A stretch of 64,000 nt of DNA from Haemophilus haemolyticus_L (lineage in GTDB: Bacteria; Pseudomonadota; Gammaproteobacteria; Enterobacterales; Pasteurellaceae): assembly GCF_003490595.1 (NCBI RefSeq), contig NZ_QQGY01000002.1:62001-126000 (forward strand), written 5' to 3'. Below are positions 38,373 through 47,953 of this stretch, piece after piece. The position numbers and the translations under genes were made by a program. How positions within the stretch are numbered: the first letter of the stretch is position 1; each line of letters starts with the position of its first letter. The notes beneath the pieces were generated by a model that did no database searches, was not told the origin of the DNA, and worked only from the letters and a program-made list of their open reading frames with translations.

Positions 38373-39764
38373 ATGAAAAAAACACGTTTTGTATTAAATA
38401 GTATTGCACTTGGATTAAGTGTATTAAGCACATCATTTGTTGCTCAAGCCACTTTGCCAAGTTTTATTTCGGAACAAAACAGTCTTGCACCAATGTTAGA
38501 AAAAGTTCAACCTGCGGTGGTGACGCTTTCCGTTGAAGGGAAAGCCAAAGTTGATTCACGTTCTCCTTTTCAAGACGATATTCCTGAAGAATTTAAATTC
38601 TTCTTTGGGGATCGTTTTGCCGAACAATTTGGTGGACGTAGTGAATCAAAGCGTAACTTCCGTGGTTTAGGTTCTGGTGTCATTATCAATGCAAGCAAAG
38701 GTTATGTTTTAACCAATAATCATGTTATTGATGGTGCCGATAAAATTACCGTGCAATTGCAAGATGGGCGTGAATTTAAAGCGAAATTAGTGGGGAAAGA
38801 TGAACAATCAGATATTGCATTAGTACAGCTTGAAAAACCAAGTAATTTAACAGAAATCAAATTTGCTGATTCCGACAAATTACGTGTAGGCGATTTCACT
38901 GTTGCAATCGGTAATCCATTTGGTTTAGGTCAAACTGTGACATCAGGTATTGTTTCTGCATTAGGTCGTTCAACAGGTTCTGACAGTGGCACTTATGAAA
39001 ACTATATTCAAACCGATGCAGCCGTAAACCGCGGTAATTCGGGTGGTGCATTAGTCAATCTAAATGGCGAACTTATTGGAATTAATACCGCAATTATTTC
39101 GCCAAGCGGTGGCAATGCAGGAATTGCCTTTGCGATTCCAAGTAATCAAGCAAGCAATTTAGTGCAACAAATTTTAGAATTTGGTCAAGTGCGTCGCGGA
39201 TTGCTTGGTATTAAAGGTGGCGAACTCAATGCTGATTTAGCCAAAGCCTTTAATGTAAGCGCGCAACAAGGCGCATTTGTGAGTGAAGTATTACCTAAAT
39301 CAGCCGCTGAAAAAGCTGGCATTAAAGCCGGGGATATTATCACGGCAATGAACGGTCAAAAAATCTCAAGTTTTGCTGAAATGCGTGCAAAAATTGCAAC
39401 CACTGGTGCAGGCAAAGAGATTAGCTTAACTTACTTACGTGATGGCAAATCCCACGACGTTAAAGTGAAATTACAAGCAGATGATGGAAATCAACTTTCC
39501 TCTAAAACGGAATTGCCTGCATTAGATGGCGCGACATTGAAAAACTATGATGCAAAAGGCATCAAAGGGATTGAAATCACCAAAGTTCAACCGAACTCGC
39601 TTGCTGCGCAACGAGGTTTAAAAGCTGGCGATATTATTATTGGTATAAACCGTCAACTGGTTGAAAACACGGCTGAATTAAGTAAAGCGCTTGATGATGA
39701 ACCATCGGCTGTAGCCTTAAATATTTTACGTGGAGACAACAATTTTTACTTATTAGTACAATAA
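38373..39764 (+). CDS. htrA: Periplasmic serine endoprotease/chaperone HtrA (DegP/DegQ type)
   Basis: 463 aa. Degrades or refolds misfolded envelope proteins. Signal peptide MKKTRFVLNSIALGLSVLST... cleaved near VAQA. The trypsin-like domain has His in VLTNNHVIDGADKI, Asp in DEQSDIALVQLE and Ser in AAVNRGNSGGALVNLNGELI. Two PDZ domains follow (RRGLLGIKGGELNADLA and KGIEITKVQPNSLAAQRGLK). The frame is open 22 codons upstream, but the start at 38373 (GGAGTATTTT) carries the signal peptide. Its role in tending the secreted adhesins encoded nearby is plausible but inferred. Confidence 0.95.
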   Translation: MKKTRFVLNSIALGLSVLSTSFVAQATLPSFISEQNSLAPMLEKVQPAVVTLSVEGKAKVDSRSPFQDDIPEEFKFFFGDRFAEQFGGRSESKRNFRGLGSGVIINASKGYVLTNNHVIDGADKITVQLQDGREFKAKLVGKDEQSDIALVQLEKPSNLTEIKFADSDKLRVGDFTVAIGNPFGLGQTVTSGIVSALGRSTGSDSGTYENYIQTDAAVNRGNSGGALVNLNGELIGINTAIISPSGGNAGIAFAIPSNQASNLVQQILEFGQVRRGLLGIKGGELNADLAKAFNVSAQQGAFVSEVLPKSAAEKAGIKAGDIITAMNGQKISSFAEMRAKIATTGAGKEISLTYLRDGKSHDVKVKLQADDGNQLSSKTELPALDGATLKNYDAKGIKGIEITKVQPNSLAAQRGLKAGDIIIGINRQLVENTAELSKALDDEPSAVALNILRGDNNFYLLVQ

Positions 39765-39790
39765 TTCTTCCACCAAAGATATAAACAAAA

Positions 39791-39820
39791 AGTCCGATCA
39801 TGATGATCGGACTTCTTTTT
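39791..39820. terminator. Bidirectional terminator htrA / mfd
   Basis: AGTCCGATCA / TGATCGGACT, 3-nt loop, flanked by AAAA and TTCTTTTTT, between convergent genes; its right flank touches the mfd stop. Confidence 0.85.
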
Positions 39821-42800
39821 TATGAAGCAATTGCTTTCAACAAATCTACCACAAATTCTAACCGCACTTTGTTATCAGATAGGTCTTTCATAAACTTAAA
39901 TTTCAATGGACCATCAAATCGATACACAATAGGTTCTTTTTGAATTAATTGAATAAATTTATCTGGATTCACTTGTGCTTTTGGTGAAAACTCAATAAAA
40001 CCGCCTTGCGTTCCTGCATCAATGCGCACAACTTTCAACGGTTCAACCAACAAACGTAACTCTGCAATTTGCAGTAGATTTTTTGTCGCATCTGGCAATA
40101 ATCCGAATCTGTCAATCAACTCAACTTTTAACTCATCCAACTCTGATTTACTCTCTGCGGCGGCAATACGTTTATAAAAGGATAAACGCATATTCACATC
40201 ACCTAAATAATCATCTGGCAATAAAGCAGGCACGCGCAATTCAATATCCGCTTGTTGTTGCGTCAATTCTTCTAATGATGGCTCACGCCCTTCTTTTAAC
40301 GCTTTAACCGCTGCATCCAATAATTCCATATAAAGCGAAAAACCAATGCTTTCAATTTGTCCGCTTTGTTCGTTTCCAAGTAATTCGCCGGCACCACGAA
40401 TCTCTAAATCGTGAGTTGCTAAAATAAAGCCAGCACCAAGGTTATCAAGATTTTCCAATGCATCTAGACGGAGTTCAGCATCTTTTGTCATCATTTTAGG
40501 TGGAGGCGTAAGTAAATAAGCATAAGCCTGATGATGTGAACGCCCTACTCGTCCACGTAATTGATGCAACTGAGCTAATCCAAAATGATCCGCGCGTTCA
40601 ATAATAATGGTATTTGCCGTTGGCACATCAATACCCGTTTCGATAATGGTTGAACAAACTAAGACGTTATAACGCTGATGATAAAAATCACTCATCACAC
40701 GTTCTAACTCACGTTCTCGCATTTGTCCATGCCCTACAATCACTCGTGCTTCAGGCACAAGTGCGGTGAGTTTTTCTGCTGTATTTTCAATGCTTGCAAC
40801 ATCATTGTGGAGATAATAAACCTGCCCGCCACGTAAGATTTCACGCAAAATCGCTTCTCGTACAACAAGATCGTCATTCTGGCGGACGAAGGTTTTAATA
40901 CTTAATCGGCGCGCAGGTGGCGTAGAAATAATGGAAAGATCACGAATACCATTCATCGCCATATTAAGCGTACGCGGAATTGGTGTTGCTGTTAGGGTAA
41001 GAATATCAATATTTGCACGAAGCTGCTTGATTTTCTCTTTTTGCCCTACACCAAAACGGTGCTCTTCATCAATAATCAACAAGCCAAGATCATTAAATTT
41101 GACATCTGATTGAATTAATTTATGGGTACCAATTAGGATATCGACTTTTCCTTCTGCAAGATTTTCCAGAATTTGTTTTTGTTCTTTTGCAGTTTTAAAA
41201 CGGGATAACACTTCTACGTTCACCGGCAAATTCGCAAAACGATCTTTAAAATTCTCATAGTGCTGTTGGGCTAATAGTGTGGTTGGCACTAGCACTGCTA
41301 CTTGCTTATGATTCATCACAGCCAAAAAGGCAGCGCGCATTGCCACTTCAGTTTTACCAAAACCTACATCGCCGCAAACAAGGCGATCCATTGCTTTTGG
41401 TTGGCACATATCCGAAATCACCGCATTAATTGCCATTTCTTGATCGTAGGTTTCTTCAAAAGGAAAAGTTGCGGCAAATTGTTGAAATTCTTCACGATCA
41501 TATTTAAAAGCAAAGCCTTTCTTCGCTTCACGTTGTGCATAAACATCTAATAATTCAGCCGCCACATCACGAATTTTCTCCGCTGCTTTTTGGCGCGATT
41601 TCGCCCAAGCCTCGTTACCCAGTTTATGTAATGGCGCACTTTCATCAGAACCACCAACATAACGGCTAATGAGATGTAATGAAGTAACGGGAACATAAAG
41701 TTTCGATTCATTTGCATAATTTAGTAGCAAATATTCTGCTTTAATGCCACCTGTATCTAAGGTGACCAAACCGCCATAACGCCCCACACCGTGATCAAGA
41801 TGCACAACTGGTTGCCCTATTTTCAGTTCGGCAAGATTGCGCACAAGCGTGTCAGGATTAATCGTTTTACGTTTATCTCTAGAACGTTGTTGAACACGTT
41901 CGCCAAGCAAATTAGCTTCACCAATAATCGCAACAGGAAGCGATTGTTCAATAATAAAACCTTGTTCAAGAGAGCTGACTAACAAGCTAAATTTTTCATT
42001 TTCAGCCTGTTCCAAGGATTGAATTTGTTTTGGTTTAAGTTTTAACGCTGAAAGCAAATCAAGCAAAGTCTCTCGGCGACCTTCCGTCTCCACCGAAAAC
42101 AGTACGTTTCCTTTAAAATGCTCAATAAATTGACGTAATTGTCCCAATGGTTCTTTTTGCTGGGATTGAATAGTCACTTCTGGTAAAGCGTCAACAGATA
42201 AATTTTTCTGGCGTACCGATGACCGCACTTTTTCCGCTTTAAATGTAATGCGTGGATAAGATTTCAATCGGCGATTGACTTCATCAACATTAAGCCATAA
42301 TTTTTCAGGCGATAAAAGCGGACGCATGGGATCCACTTTACGTTGTTCATAACGCTGTTTGGCATCTTGATAAAAACGCTCGCCTTGCGTTTGATTGTTT
42401 TCCATATCCACAAACAGCGTTTGTTCTGGCAAATAATCAAACAACGTCGCCATTTCAGAAAAGAAAAGAGGCTGCCAATATTCAATGCCAGAAATCAAGG
42501 TACCTTTACTGATTTGCTGATAAATATGTTCGGGATCTCGACGAATTTCACCAAAAGTTTCACGAAATTGCGCACGGAAAAATTCAATCCCTTTGTCATC
42601 CGTTGGAAATTCGTGCGCTGGTAAAAGGTTAATTGAGTTAATTTCATCAAGAGTACGTTGCGTATCCACATCAAAAGTGCGAATCGAATCAATTTCATCA
42701 TCAAAAAAATCAAGACGAAAAGGCACCGCACTTCCCATTGGGAAAAGATCCAACAAGGCTCCACGAACAGCGTATTCACCGTGTTCTAATACTTGCTCCA

Positions 42801-43260
42801 CCGTGCGATAGCCCGCTGCTTCTAATTGTAAGCGCATTTTATCGATGACCAAGCGATCGCCTTTTTTAATCAGAAGCACATTGTGTTGTAAATATTGTGG
42901 CGGGCAAAGGCGTTGCATTAATGTCGAAATCGGCAATAAGAAAATGCCTTTTTTCGCATTTTGTAAATGGAAAAGCGCACTTAAACGAGAGGAAATAATT
43001 TCTTGATGGGGAGAAAAGGTATCGTAAGGTAAGGTTTCCCAATCAGGAAAAAGGCATACATTTTGGCTGCTTAATTCCGATAAAACACGTGATAAACGCA
43101 CCGCACTTCGCGTATCTGGTGTCACCACTACGGTTAAATTTTGATTTTGCTCTGCAATTTCACTAATCGCCAATGCATCAGCGCCTAGTAATACATTGCC
43201 TAAAATTTTGTGATCATTGGGTTGGGTTGGAATATCAGGTTGGAAAAAAGCCGTTTTCAT
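39820..43260 (-). CDS. mfd: Transcription-repair coupling factor Mfd
   Basis: 1146-aa translocase (E. coli 1148) that removes stalled RNA polymerase and recruits UvrA. Order: UvrB-homology N-terminal domain (RLSRVLSELSSQNVCLFPDW), RNA polymerase interaction domain (LVHLDHGVGRYGGLVTLD region near residue 500), then the RecG-like motor with GDVGFGKTEVAMRAAF (Walker A), LLIIDEEHRFGV (DExH), TLTATPIPRTLNMAM and the TRG motif RGRVGRSHHQAYAYLL. The frame is open 14 codons upstream; MKTAFFQPDIPTQPNDH is the family start. The window also encodes UvrB. A LexA-box match lies upstream. Confidence 0.96.
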   Translation of the reverse strand: MKTAFFQPDIPTQPNDHKILGNVLLGADALAISEIAEQNQNLTVVVTPDTRSAVRLSRVLSELSSQNVCLFPDWETLPYDTFSPHQEIISSRLSALFHLQNAKKGIFLLPISTLMQRLCPPQYLQHNVLLIKKGDRLVIDKMRLQLEAAGYRTVEQVLEHGEYAVRGALLDLFPMGSAVPFRLDFFDDEIDSIRTFDVDTQRTLDEINSINLLPAHEFPTDDKGIEFFRAQFRETFGEIRRDPEHIYQQISKGTLISGIEYWQPLFFSEMATLFDYLPEQTLFVDMENNQTQGERFYQDAKQRYEQRKVDPMRPLLSPEKLWLNVDEVNRRLKSYPRITFKAEKVRSSVRQKNLSVDALPEVTIQSQQKEPLGQLRQFIEHFKGNVLFSVETEGRRETLLDLLSALKLKPKQIQSLEQAENEKFSLLVSSLEQGFIIEQSLPVAIIGEANLLGERVQQRSRDKRKTINPDTLVRNLAELKIGQPVVHLDHGVGRYGGLVTLDTGGIKAEYLLLNYANESKLYVPVTSLHLISRYVGGSDESAPLHKLGNEAWAKSRQKAAEKIRDVAAELLDVYAQREAKKGFAFKYDREEFQQFAATFPFEETYDQEMAINAVISDMCQPKAMDRLVCGDVGFGKTEVAMRAAFLAVMNHKQVAVLVPTTLLAQQHYENFKDRFANLPVNVEVLSRFKTAKEQKQILENLAEGKVDILIGTHKLIQSDVKFNDLGLLIIDEEHRFGVGQKEKIKQLRANIDILTLTATPIPRTLNMAMNGIRDLSIISTPPARRLSIKTFVRQNDDLVVREAILREILRGGQVYYLHNDVASIENTAEKLTALVPEARVIVGHGQMRERELERVMSDFYHQRYNVLVCSTIIETGIDVPTANTIIIERADHFGLAQLHQLRGRVGRSHHQAYAYLLTPPPKMMTKDAELRLDALENLDNLGAGFILATHDLEIRGAGELLGNEQSGQIESIGFSLYMELLDAAVKALKEGREPSLEELTQQQADIELRVPALLPDDYLGDVNMRLSFYKRIAAAESKSELDELKVELIDRFGLLPDATKNLLQIAELRLLVEPLKVVRIDAGTQGGFIEFSPKAQVNPDKFIQLIQKEPIVYRFDGPLKFKFMKDLSDNKVRLEFVVDLLKAIAS

Positions 43261-43273
43261 AAATATAAATAAT

Positions 43274-43300
43274 GCGCCAATCTTGTATAAAAATTGGCGC
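43274..43300 (-). promoter_or_regulatory. Hairpin at the 5' end of the mfd transcript
   Basis: GCGCCAAT/ATTGGCGC, 11-nt loop, spanning the predicted mfd start (~43296) and ending 14 bases before the ATG. It could influence mRNA stability or translation. Confidence 0.5.
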
Positions 43301-43302
43301 AT

Positions 43303-43331
43303 AGTGTACTGGAATTTGAATTATCTTTCAA
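43303..43331 (-). promoter_or_regulatory. mfd promoter
   Basis: Minus strand TTGAAA, 17 bp, TACACT; start predicted ~36 bases before the mfd ATG. Confidence 0.65.
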
Positions 43332-43337
43332 TAAATT

Positions 43338-43357
43338 TACTGTTTAAAAAAACAGTT
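43338..43357. promoter_or_regulatory. LexA (SOS) box match upstream of mfd
   Basis: TACTGTTTAAAAAAACAGTT has the exact CTGT-N8-ACAG core and the flanking TA of the SOS box. It lies 7-26 bp upstream of the -35 of mfd and 6 bp after the stop of the upstream gene. The same bases could form a weak A/T hairpin, a possible alternative explanation as a terminator. Confidence 0.55.
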
Positions 43358-43362
43358 AATAT

Positions 43363-43536
43363 TTATTTCTTTAAAAGAGATTCCTCTTTCTTCAAATTAC
43401 CATTTTCATCTTCTGTTGCTGACATAGGCACGCAGCTACAATTAGGTTGATCTAATCCCCACTCTTTAATGAAATTATCATATTTTTCAAGTGCGCGTTT
43501 AAACCAGCCTTTTGATTTTGCGGTTTGTTCTGTCAT
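43363..43536 (-). CDS. Small protein coupled to tmcA, function unknown
   Basis: 57 aa, beginning MTEQTAKSKGWFKRALEKYD. It is soluble, with a basic amphipathic N-terminal helix, the motif QPNCSCVPMSA in the middle and a highly charged tail (NGNLKKEESLLKK). Its ATG overlaps the tmcA stop as ATGA, which supports it as a real, translationally coupled gene. It resembles a short Pasteurellaceae-restricted family (I think DUF5363, from memory). A CxC pair could bind metal but this is not established. Confidence 0.65.
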   Translation of the reverse strand: MTEQTAKSKGWFKRALEKYDNFIKEWGLDQPNCSCVPMSATEDENGNLKKEESLLKK

Positions 43537-45377
43537 AAAGTTCCTCGCTCTAAATATTGTTTAATTTCTAAACGCAAACATTCTACGCCTTTTTTCTTGT
43601 TAATGAGAAGTTGTTTTTTTGTTAAATAAGCGGAAATTAATGGGAAATTTTCTTTGCCTGCTAATTTTAATAAACGCCTCATCGCAGGAACGCTCGAAAA
43701 TAAAGTGCGGTGAAAATTAGCGAAGTTTTTTAAGCTCATCCAATCGAATTCATCAAGCTGCCAATCAAGCTGATTTTGCTCAAAATTTATGGCGAACGGA
43801 TGAAAAGATAAAGGGATATCACGCTGAAATTGTTTGTGCGCAGTATCAACTAAAGCCAAGCCTTCTTTGGAAATACCTTTAAGGGCAATCGCTGAATAAC
43901 AACCACTACTCGCTTCTTGGTGTTCACCTAAATGCACCAAAACAAAACCGCACTTTTGCCAAAATTTGGCCAGTTCGTCAGTGTAGCCAAAACTCACTGA
44001 AAGAAAATCAACTTCTGAATTTTCCATAAATTTCATTAGATTTTGACCAATACCCTTTCTTTGCCAATTTGGTTGAACCGCGATACGAGAAATGCGTAAA
44101 GATAGTAATTTACAGGCTTGAGGTAAGTTTTCATAGAAACATAACGCTTGTGGAACAAGATTCCCTTTCGGACGGCGTTTGCCTTGTTGAATTTGAATAA
44201 TCAACTCATCATCTGCCATATTTCCTTCTTCTAATGCCCAAATTGCACCGAGCAAATTCTGTTGATATTCGGCAAAATAAAAACGTTGATGTTCCCCATC
44301 AAGTAAACGACGAAGGTCAAGTGGCGACGTTCGATAATGTGCCAATGTCATTAAGCCATAAAACTCTACAATATGCTGTGGTTTTTGCACTTCTCGAATT
44401 TGATAAGGGAGATGAGGCTGAAAAGGAAATCGCTGAAACTCATCTTCGGCATTTAGCAACAAAAGATCATCAATAAAATGTTCTAACGGATCATTTTCTT
44501 GCCAACGTAGGGGCTGTTTAAGCTCAAAATGCTGAAAAGTGCGGTGGATTTTCCGTTTAAATTTTAATTCGAAACCACGCCCCGTTCCTTCGTAGCTATG
44601 AATTGTAGTACTGAAGACAATATGTTGAAAATATTGAGAATATTCTTGCAATAAGGGCAATGGGATCATCGCTGCTTCATCTACGAGCAACCAAGCAGAT
44701 TGACTAAATTCTGGTTCATTTTGTAACCTAATAGACAGTTCATCGGGGGCGATAAATTCTATCTCTCGTTCTGAAAATTCAATAACCGAATGTACCGCAC
44801 TTTTATTTGGTGCGGTGAGGTAAACGGGCGCTTGAATTTGGTTAGCAAGCATCCCCAATAAGGCGGATTTTCCTCTTCCGCGCTTAGCGGTTAGAAAATA
44901 AATATCCTGCTCGGCCTGTAAAATAGTCTCGATAATTTGTTGTTGAGCTAACGTGGCATTTTTGTGATGCTCGTTAGAATAAAAAACTGCAGAAAATTCA
45001 AGCGCACTTTTATCTCTTAAAATAGGGAAATGATAGCGTTCAATGCACTGTTTGAAATGATCAATAAAATTAGGCGTGGAAATTGCTGACTGATTTCCAT
45101 TCCAACGTAAACTATCTTGATCAGGCTGCTGAGATAAATTTTCCCAATCAGACAACACTAAACAAAGCGTGCCGCCCATTTTCAGTGTTCCAGCTGCAAT
45201 AGCTAGTGCTTCAAGATGAATGCCATTTCGCGCATCAAATAAAATATGTTCAAATTCTTGTCCAAGCAAATTCGTTGCTTTAGAAAAAGCAATGCCGCTT
45301 TCACCGATAATTAATACGTTATCAGGCACAAGTGGCAAAGTTTTGCAGATTAAAATTTGAAGATGGCGAGATGGCAT
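43533..45377 (-). CDS. tmcA: tRNA(Met) cytidine acetyltransferase TmcA
   Basis: 614 aa. Makes N4-acetylcytidine at the wobble base of elongator tRNA-Met using acetyl-CoA and ATP. The N-terminal region (~1-110) precedes a RecD-like helicase module with Walker A LTAKRGRGKSALLGML and LLVDEAAMIPLPLL (DEAA, Walker B). The GNAT domain has LRISRIAVQPNWQRKGIGQN near residue 440, the acetyl-CoA-binding loop. Gap of 4 bp from the SirB2-like gene; its stop overlaps the start of the next small gene. Shorter than the ~670-aa E. coli protein. Confidence 0.94.
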   Translation of the reverse strand: MPSRHLQILICKTLPLVPDNVLIIGESGIAFSKATNLLGQEFEHILFDARNGIHLEALAIAAGTLKMGGTLCLVLSDWENLSQQPDQDSLRWNGNQSAISTPNFIDHFKQCIERYHFPILRDKSALEFSAVFYSNEHHKNATLAQQQIIETILQAEQDIYFLTAKRGRGKSALLGMLANQIQAPVYLTAPNKSAVHSVIEFSEREIEFIAPDELSIRLQNEPEFSQSAWLLVDEAAMIPLPLLQEYSQYFQHIVFSTTIHSYEGTGRGFELKFKRKIHRTFQHFELKQPLRWQENDPLEHFIDDLLLLNAEDEFQRFPFQPHLPYQIREVQKPQHIVEFYGLMTLAHYRTSPLDLRRLLDGEHQRFYFAEYQQNLLGAIWALEEGNMADDELIIQIQQGKRRPKGNLVPQALCFYENLPQACKLLSLRISRIAVQPNWQRKGIGQNLMKFMENSEVDFLSVSFGYTDELAKFWQKCGFVLVHLGEHQEASSGCYSAIALKGISKEGLALVDTAHKQFQRDIPLSFHPFAINFEQNQLDWQLDEFDWMSLKNFANFHRTLFSSVPAMRRLLKLAGKENFPLISAYLTKKQLLINKKKGVECLRLEIKQYLERGTL

Positions 45378-45381
45378 CGTG

Positions 45382-45723
45382 TTATTTCAAATAAGCAATT
45401 AACATCGCACCAATAAAACTTACGCAAGCAAGCCAAAAGAAAATGCTTTTAGGTTGAGAAACTTTTTTACTGAAAAATTTTGCAGCAAACACAATATACA
45501 AAATCAGTAATGCGAATTTCGCTATCAACCACCATTCAATATCAAAAGCAAAGAGATATAAAATGACGACACCAGAAACAATCAACAAGGTATCTGATAA
45601 GTGCGGTAAAATTTTTAATAATTTTATCGAACGCCAGTTTTTGCCAGTAAGCTGCATTGCGCCACGAATCACCAACAAGGCAAAACTTAAAAAGGCGAAA
45701 AAAATATGTAAATAAACTAGCAT
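45382..45723 (-). CDS. SirB2-family integral membrane protein
   Basis: 113 aa from MLVYLHIFFAF; the frame opens four codons earlier but MLVYL has the better spacing to a ribosome site. Four hydrophobic helices: LHIFFAFLSFALLVIRGAM, LSDTLLIVSGVVILYLFAF, LIAKFALLILYIVFAAKFF and SIFFWLACVSFIGAML. This matches the SirB2 family, whose function is not established (named for an invasion regulator locus). It lies between ettA and tmcA on the same strand. Confidence 0.8.
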   Translation of the reverse strand: MLVYLHIFFAFLSFALLVIRGAMQLTGKNWRSIKLLKILPHLSDTLLIVSGVVILYLFAFDIEWWLIAKFALLILYIVFAAKFFSKKVSQPKSIFFWLACVSFIGAMLIAYLK

Positions 45724-45744
45724 AATCACTCCCAAAAAAGCAAG

Positions 45745-45774
45745 AAAAGTGCGGTCAACATCAACCGCACTTTC
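45745..45774. terminator. Inverted uptake-signal hairpin between ettA and sirB2-like gene
   Basis: AAAGTGCGGT (45746-45755) and ACCGCACTTT (45764-45773), 8-nt loop. It lies 11 bases after the ettA stop and likely terminates it, in part or fully. Confidence 0.7.
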
Positions 45775-45784
45775 TCAATATAAA

Positions 45785-47455
45785 TTACTTCGCAATACGT
45801 TTATATTTAATACGATGTGGCTGAGTCGCTGCATCGCCTAAGGTTTTCTTTTTCCACTCTTCGTAGTCAGAGAAGTTACCTTCATAGAACGTAACTTTAC
45901 CTTCATCACCATAATCTAAAATATGCGTCGCGATACGGTCTAAGAACCAACGGTCATGGGAAATCACCATTGCACAGCCTGGGAATTCTAAAATCGCATT
46001 TTCTAAGGCACGCAAGGTTTCAACGTCTAAATCATTGGTCGGTTCGTCCAATAACAATACGTTGCCACCGCGTTGTAAAAGTTTAGCTAAATGTAAACGA
46101 CCACGTTCACCACCGGATAATTCACCCACGCGTTTTTGTTGATCTACGCCTTTGAAGTTGAAACGGCCCACATAGGCACGGCTTGGAATTTCAAAGTTAC
46201 CAATCGTCAGAATATCTTGTCCGTTAGACACTTCTTCCCATACGGTTTTCTTATCATCCATTGAGTCACGGAACTGATCTACCGAAGCAAGCACAACGGT
46301 TTCGCCCATTGTCACAGATCCTGAATCTGGTTGTTCTTGACCTGATAACATGCGGAATAAAGTTGATTTACCCGCACCATTTGCCCCGATAATCCCAACG
46401 ATTGCCCCTTTTGGAATACTGAAGGATAAATCATCAATTAAAGTGCGGTCGCCATAAGATTTGGTTAAGTTTTGCACTTCGATCACTTTATCACCTAAAC
46501 GTGGACCAGGTGGAATAAAGAGTTCGTTAGTCTCGTTTCGTTTTTGATATTCGCCAGAGTTCAATTCATCAAAGCGCGCCATACGTGCTTTGCTTTTCGC
46601 TTGGCGACCTTTAGGATTTTGACGAACCCATTCTAACTCTTTCGCAATAGATTTTTGGCGGGCATTTTCAGCCGCTTGTTCTTGCTCTAAGCGTTTCTCT
46701 TTTTGTTCTAACCAAGAAGAATAGTTACCTTCCCAAGGAATACCCTCACCGCGGTCAAGCTCTAAGATCCAACCGGCTACGTTATCTAAGAAGTAACGGT
46801 CGTGGGTAATTGCCACAACAGTGCCTTCATAATCATGTAAAAATCGCTCTAACCATGCCACAGATTCCGCATCTAAGTGGTTAGTTGGTTCGTCTAATAA
46901 GAGCATGTCTGGTTTTTCGAGTAATAAGCGGCAAAGTGCCACCCGGCGACGCTCACCACCAGATAAATGTTCGATTTTGGCATCCCAATCAGGTAAACGT
47001 AATGCATCTGCCGCACGCTCTAATTGGTTATCTAAATTATGCCCATCATGCGCCTGAATGATGGCTTCAAGGTTCGCTTGTTCTGCCGCTAATTTATCAA
47101 AATCCACATCTGGATCCGCATAAAGCGCATACACTTCATCTAAACGAGTCAGTGCATTTTTCACTTCTGAAACCGCTTCTTCCACAGCTTCACGCACGGT
47201 TTGTTGCGGTTCTAATTTTGGTTCTTGCGGAAGATAACCGATTTTAATTCCTGGCTGTGGACGAGCCTCCCCTTCAAATTCTTTATCTACGCCCGCCATG
47301 ATGCGTAAAAGGGTTGATTTACCCGCACCATTTAAGCCTAGAACCCCGATTTTTGCACCAGGGAAGAAGCTTAAAGAAATATCTTTCAAAATATGACGCT
47401 TCGGTGGCACCACTTTGCCGACACGGTGCATCGTATATACAAATTGCGTTGACAT
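45785..47455 (-). CDS. ettA: Energy-dependent translational throttle protein EttA
   Basis: 556-aa ABC-F protein that binds the ribosomal E site and gates elongation by ATP/ADP ratio. Two ABC modules: GLNGAGKSTLLRIMAG, LSGGERRRVALCRLLLEKPD, LLLDEPTNHLDAESVAWL; then GANGAGKSTLFRMLSG, LSGGERGRLHLAKLL and LLLDEPTNDLDVETLRAL. The inter-domain P-site tRNA interaction motif region is the charged helix LEQEQAAENARQKSIAKELE. No membrane segments. Confidence 0.96.
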   Translation of the reverse strand: MSTQFVYTMHRVGKVVPPKRHILKDISLSFFPGAKIGVLGLNGAGKSTLLRIMAGVDKEFEGEARPQPGIKIGYLPQEPKLEPQQTVREAVEEAVSEVKNALTRLDEVYALYADPDVDFDKLAAEQANLEAIIQAHDGHNLDNQLERAADALRLPDWDAKIEHLSGGERRRVALCRLLLEKPDMLLLDEPTNHLDAESVAWLERFLHDYEGTVVAITHDRYFLDNVAGWILELDRGEGIPWEGNYSSWLEQKEKRLEQEQAAENARQKSIAKELEWVRQNPKGRQAKSKARMARFDELNSGEYQKRNETNELFIPPGPRLGDKVIEVQNLTKSYGDRTLIDDLSFSIPKGAIVGIIGANGAGKSTLFRMLSGQEQPDSGSVTMGETVVLASVDQFRDSMDDKKTVWEEVSNGQDILTIGNFEIPSRAYVGRFNFKGVDQQKRVGELSGGERGRLHLAKLLQRGGNVLLLDEPTNDLDVETLRALENAILEFPGCAMVISHDRWFLDRIATHILDYGDEGKVTFYEGNFSDYEEWKKKTLGDAATQPHRIKYKRIAK

Positions 47456-47619
47456 TAATTATTCCTCATTAAAAATGACGCCCTATTTTACTGGAAAATA
47501 GGGCGAAAATATAGAAAACAAGCGGTAGGATTTTACAAAAGTTTCGCGGAAATTGACCGCTTGTAAATATTCAGGGGTAAAGCAGCTCCCTAAATTAAAT
47601 AGACACTTTAGGACTTAAA

Positions 47620-47943
47620 TTACATTGCAAATGTAGAAGTACCATGCCGATGTAGAGCAGGCTTAACATTTGCAAGACTTTGTTGAAAACGTTTATTGCG
47701 TTCAAGGTCCCACAAATCAATACGTGTTTGCAGATTAAGCCAAAACTCAGGCGTAGTATCAAATGCTTTAGCAAGTTTAACTGCCATTTCTAGCGTAATT
47801 CGTGAACTATTATTAACAATATTGCTTGCCGTATTACGATGTACATCTAAAATTTGAGCTAAATCATTAATTTTAAGACTTAAAGGTTCTAAAAACTCTT
47901 CTTGTAGAATTTCACCAACAGAAGTGGGTTTTCTCGTCATCAT
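47620..47943 (-). CDS. higA: HigA-family antitoxin
   Basis: 107 aa, helix-turn-helix (Xre/HigA type): VGEILQEEFLEPLSLKINDL, LAQILDVHRNTASNIVNNSS, ITLEMAVKLAKAFDTTPEFW, the recognisable addiction-module HigA signature. The start is MMTRK or the second Met at 47940; both follow a GGAAGAT ribosome site. It is 10 bp downstream of the toxin gene. Antitoxin binds the toxin and represses the operon. The order toxin-then-antitoxin is that of HigBA. Confidence 0.93.
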   Translation of the reverse strand: MMTRKPTSVGEILQEEFLEPLSLKINDLAQILDVHRNTASNIVNNSSRITLEMAVKLAKAFDTTPEFWLNLQTRIDLWDLERNKRFQQSLANVKPALHRHGTSTFAM

Positions 47944-47953
47944 ATTATCTTCC

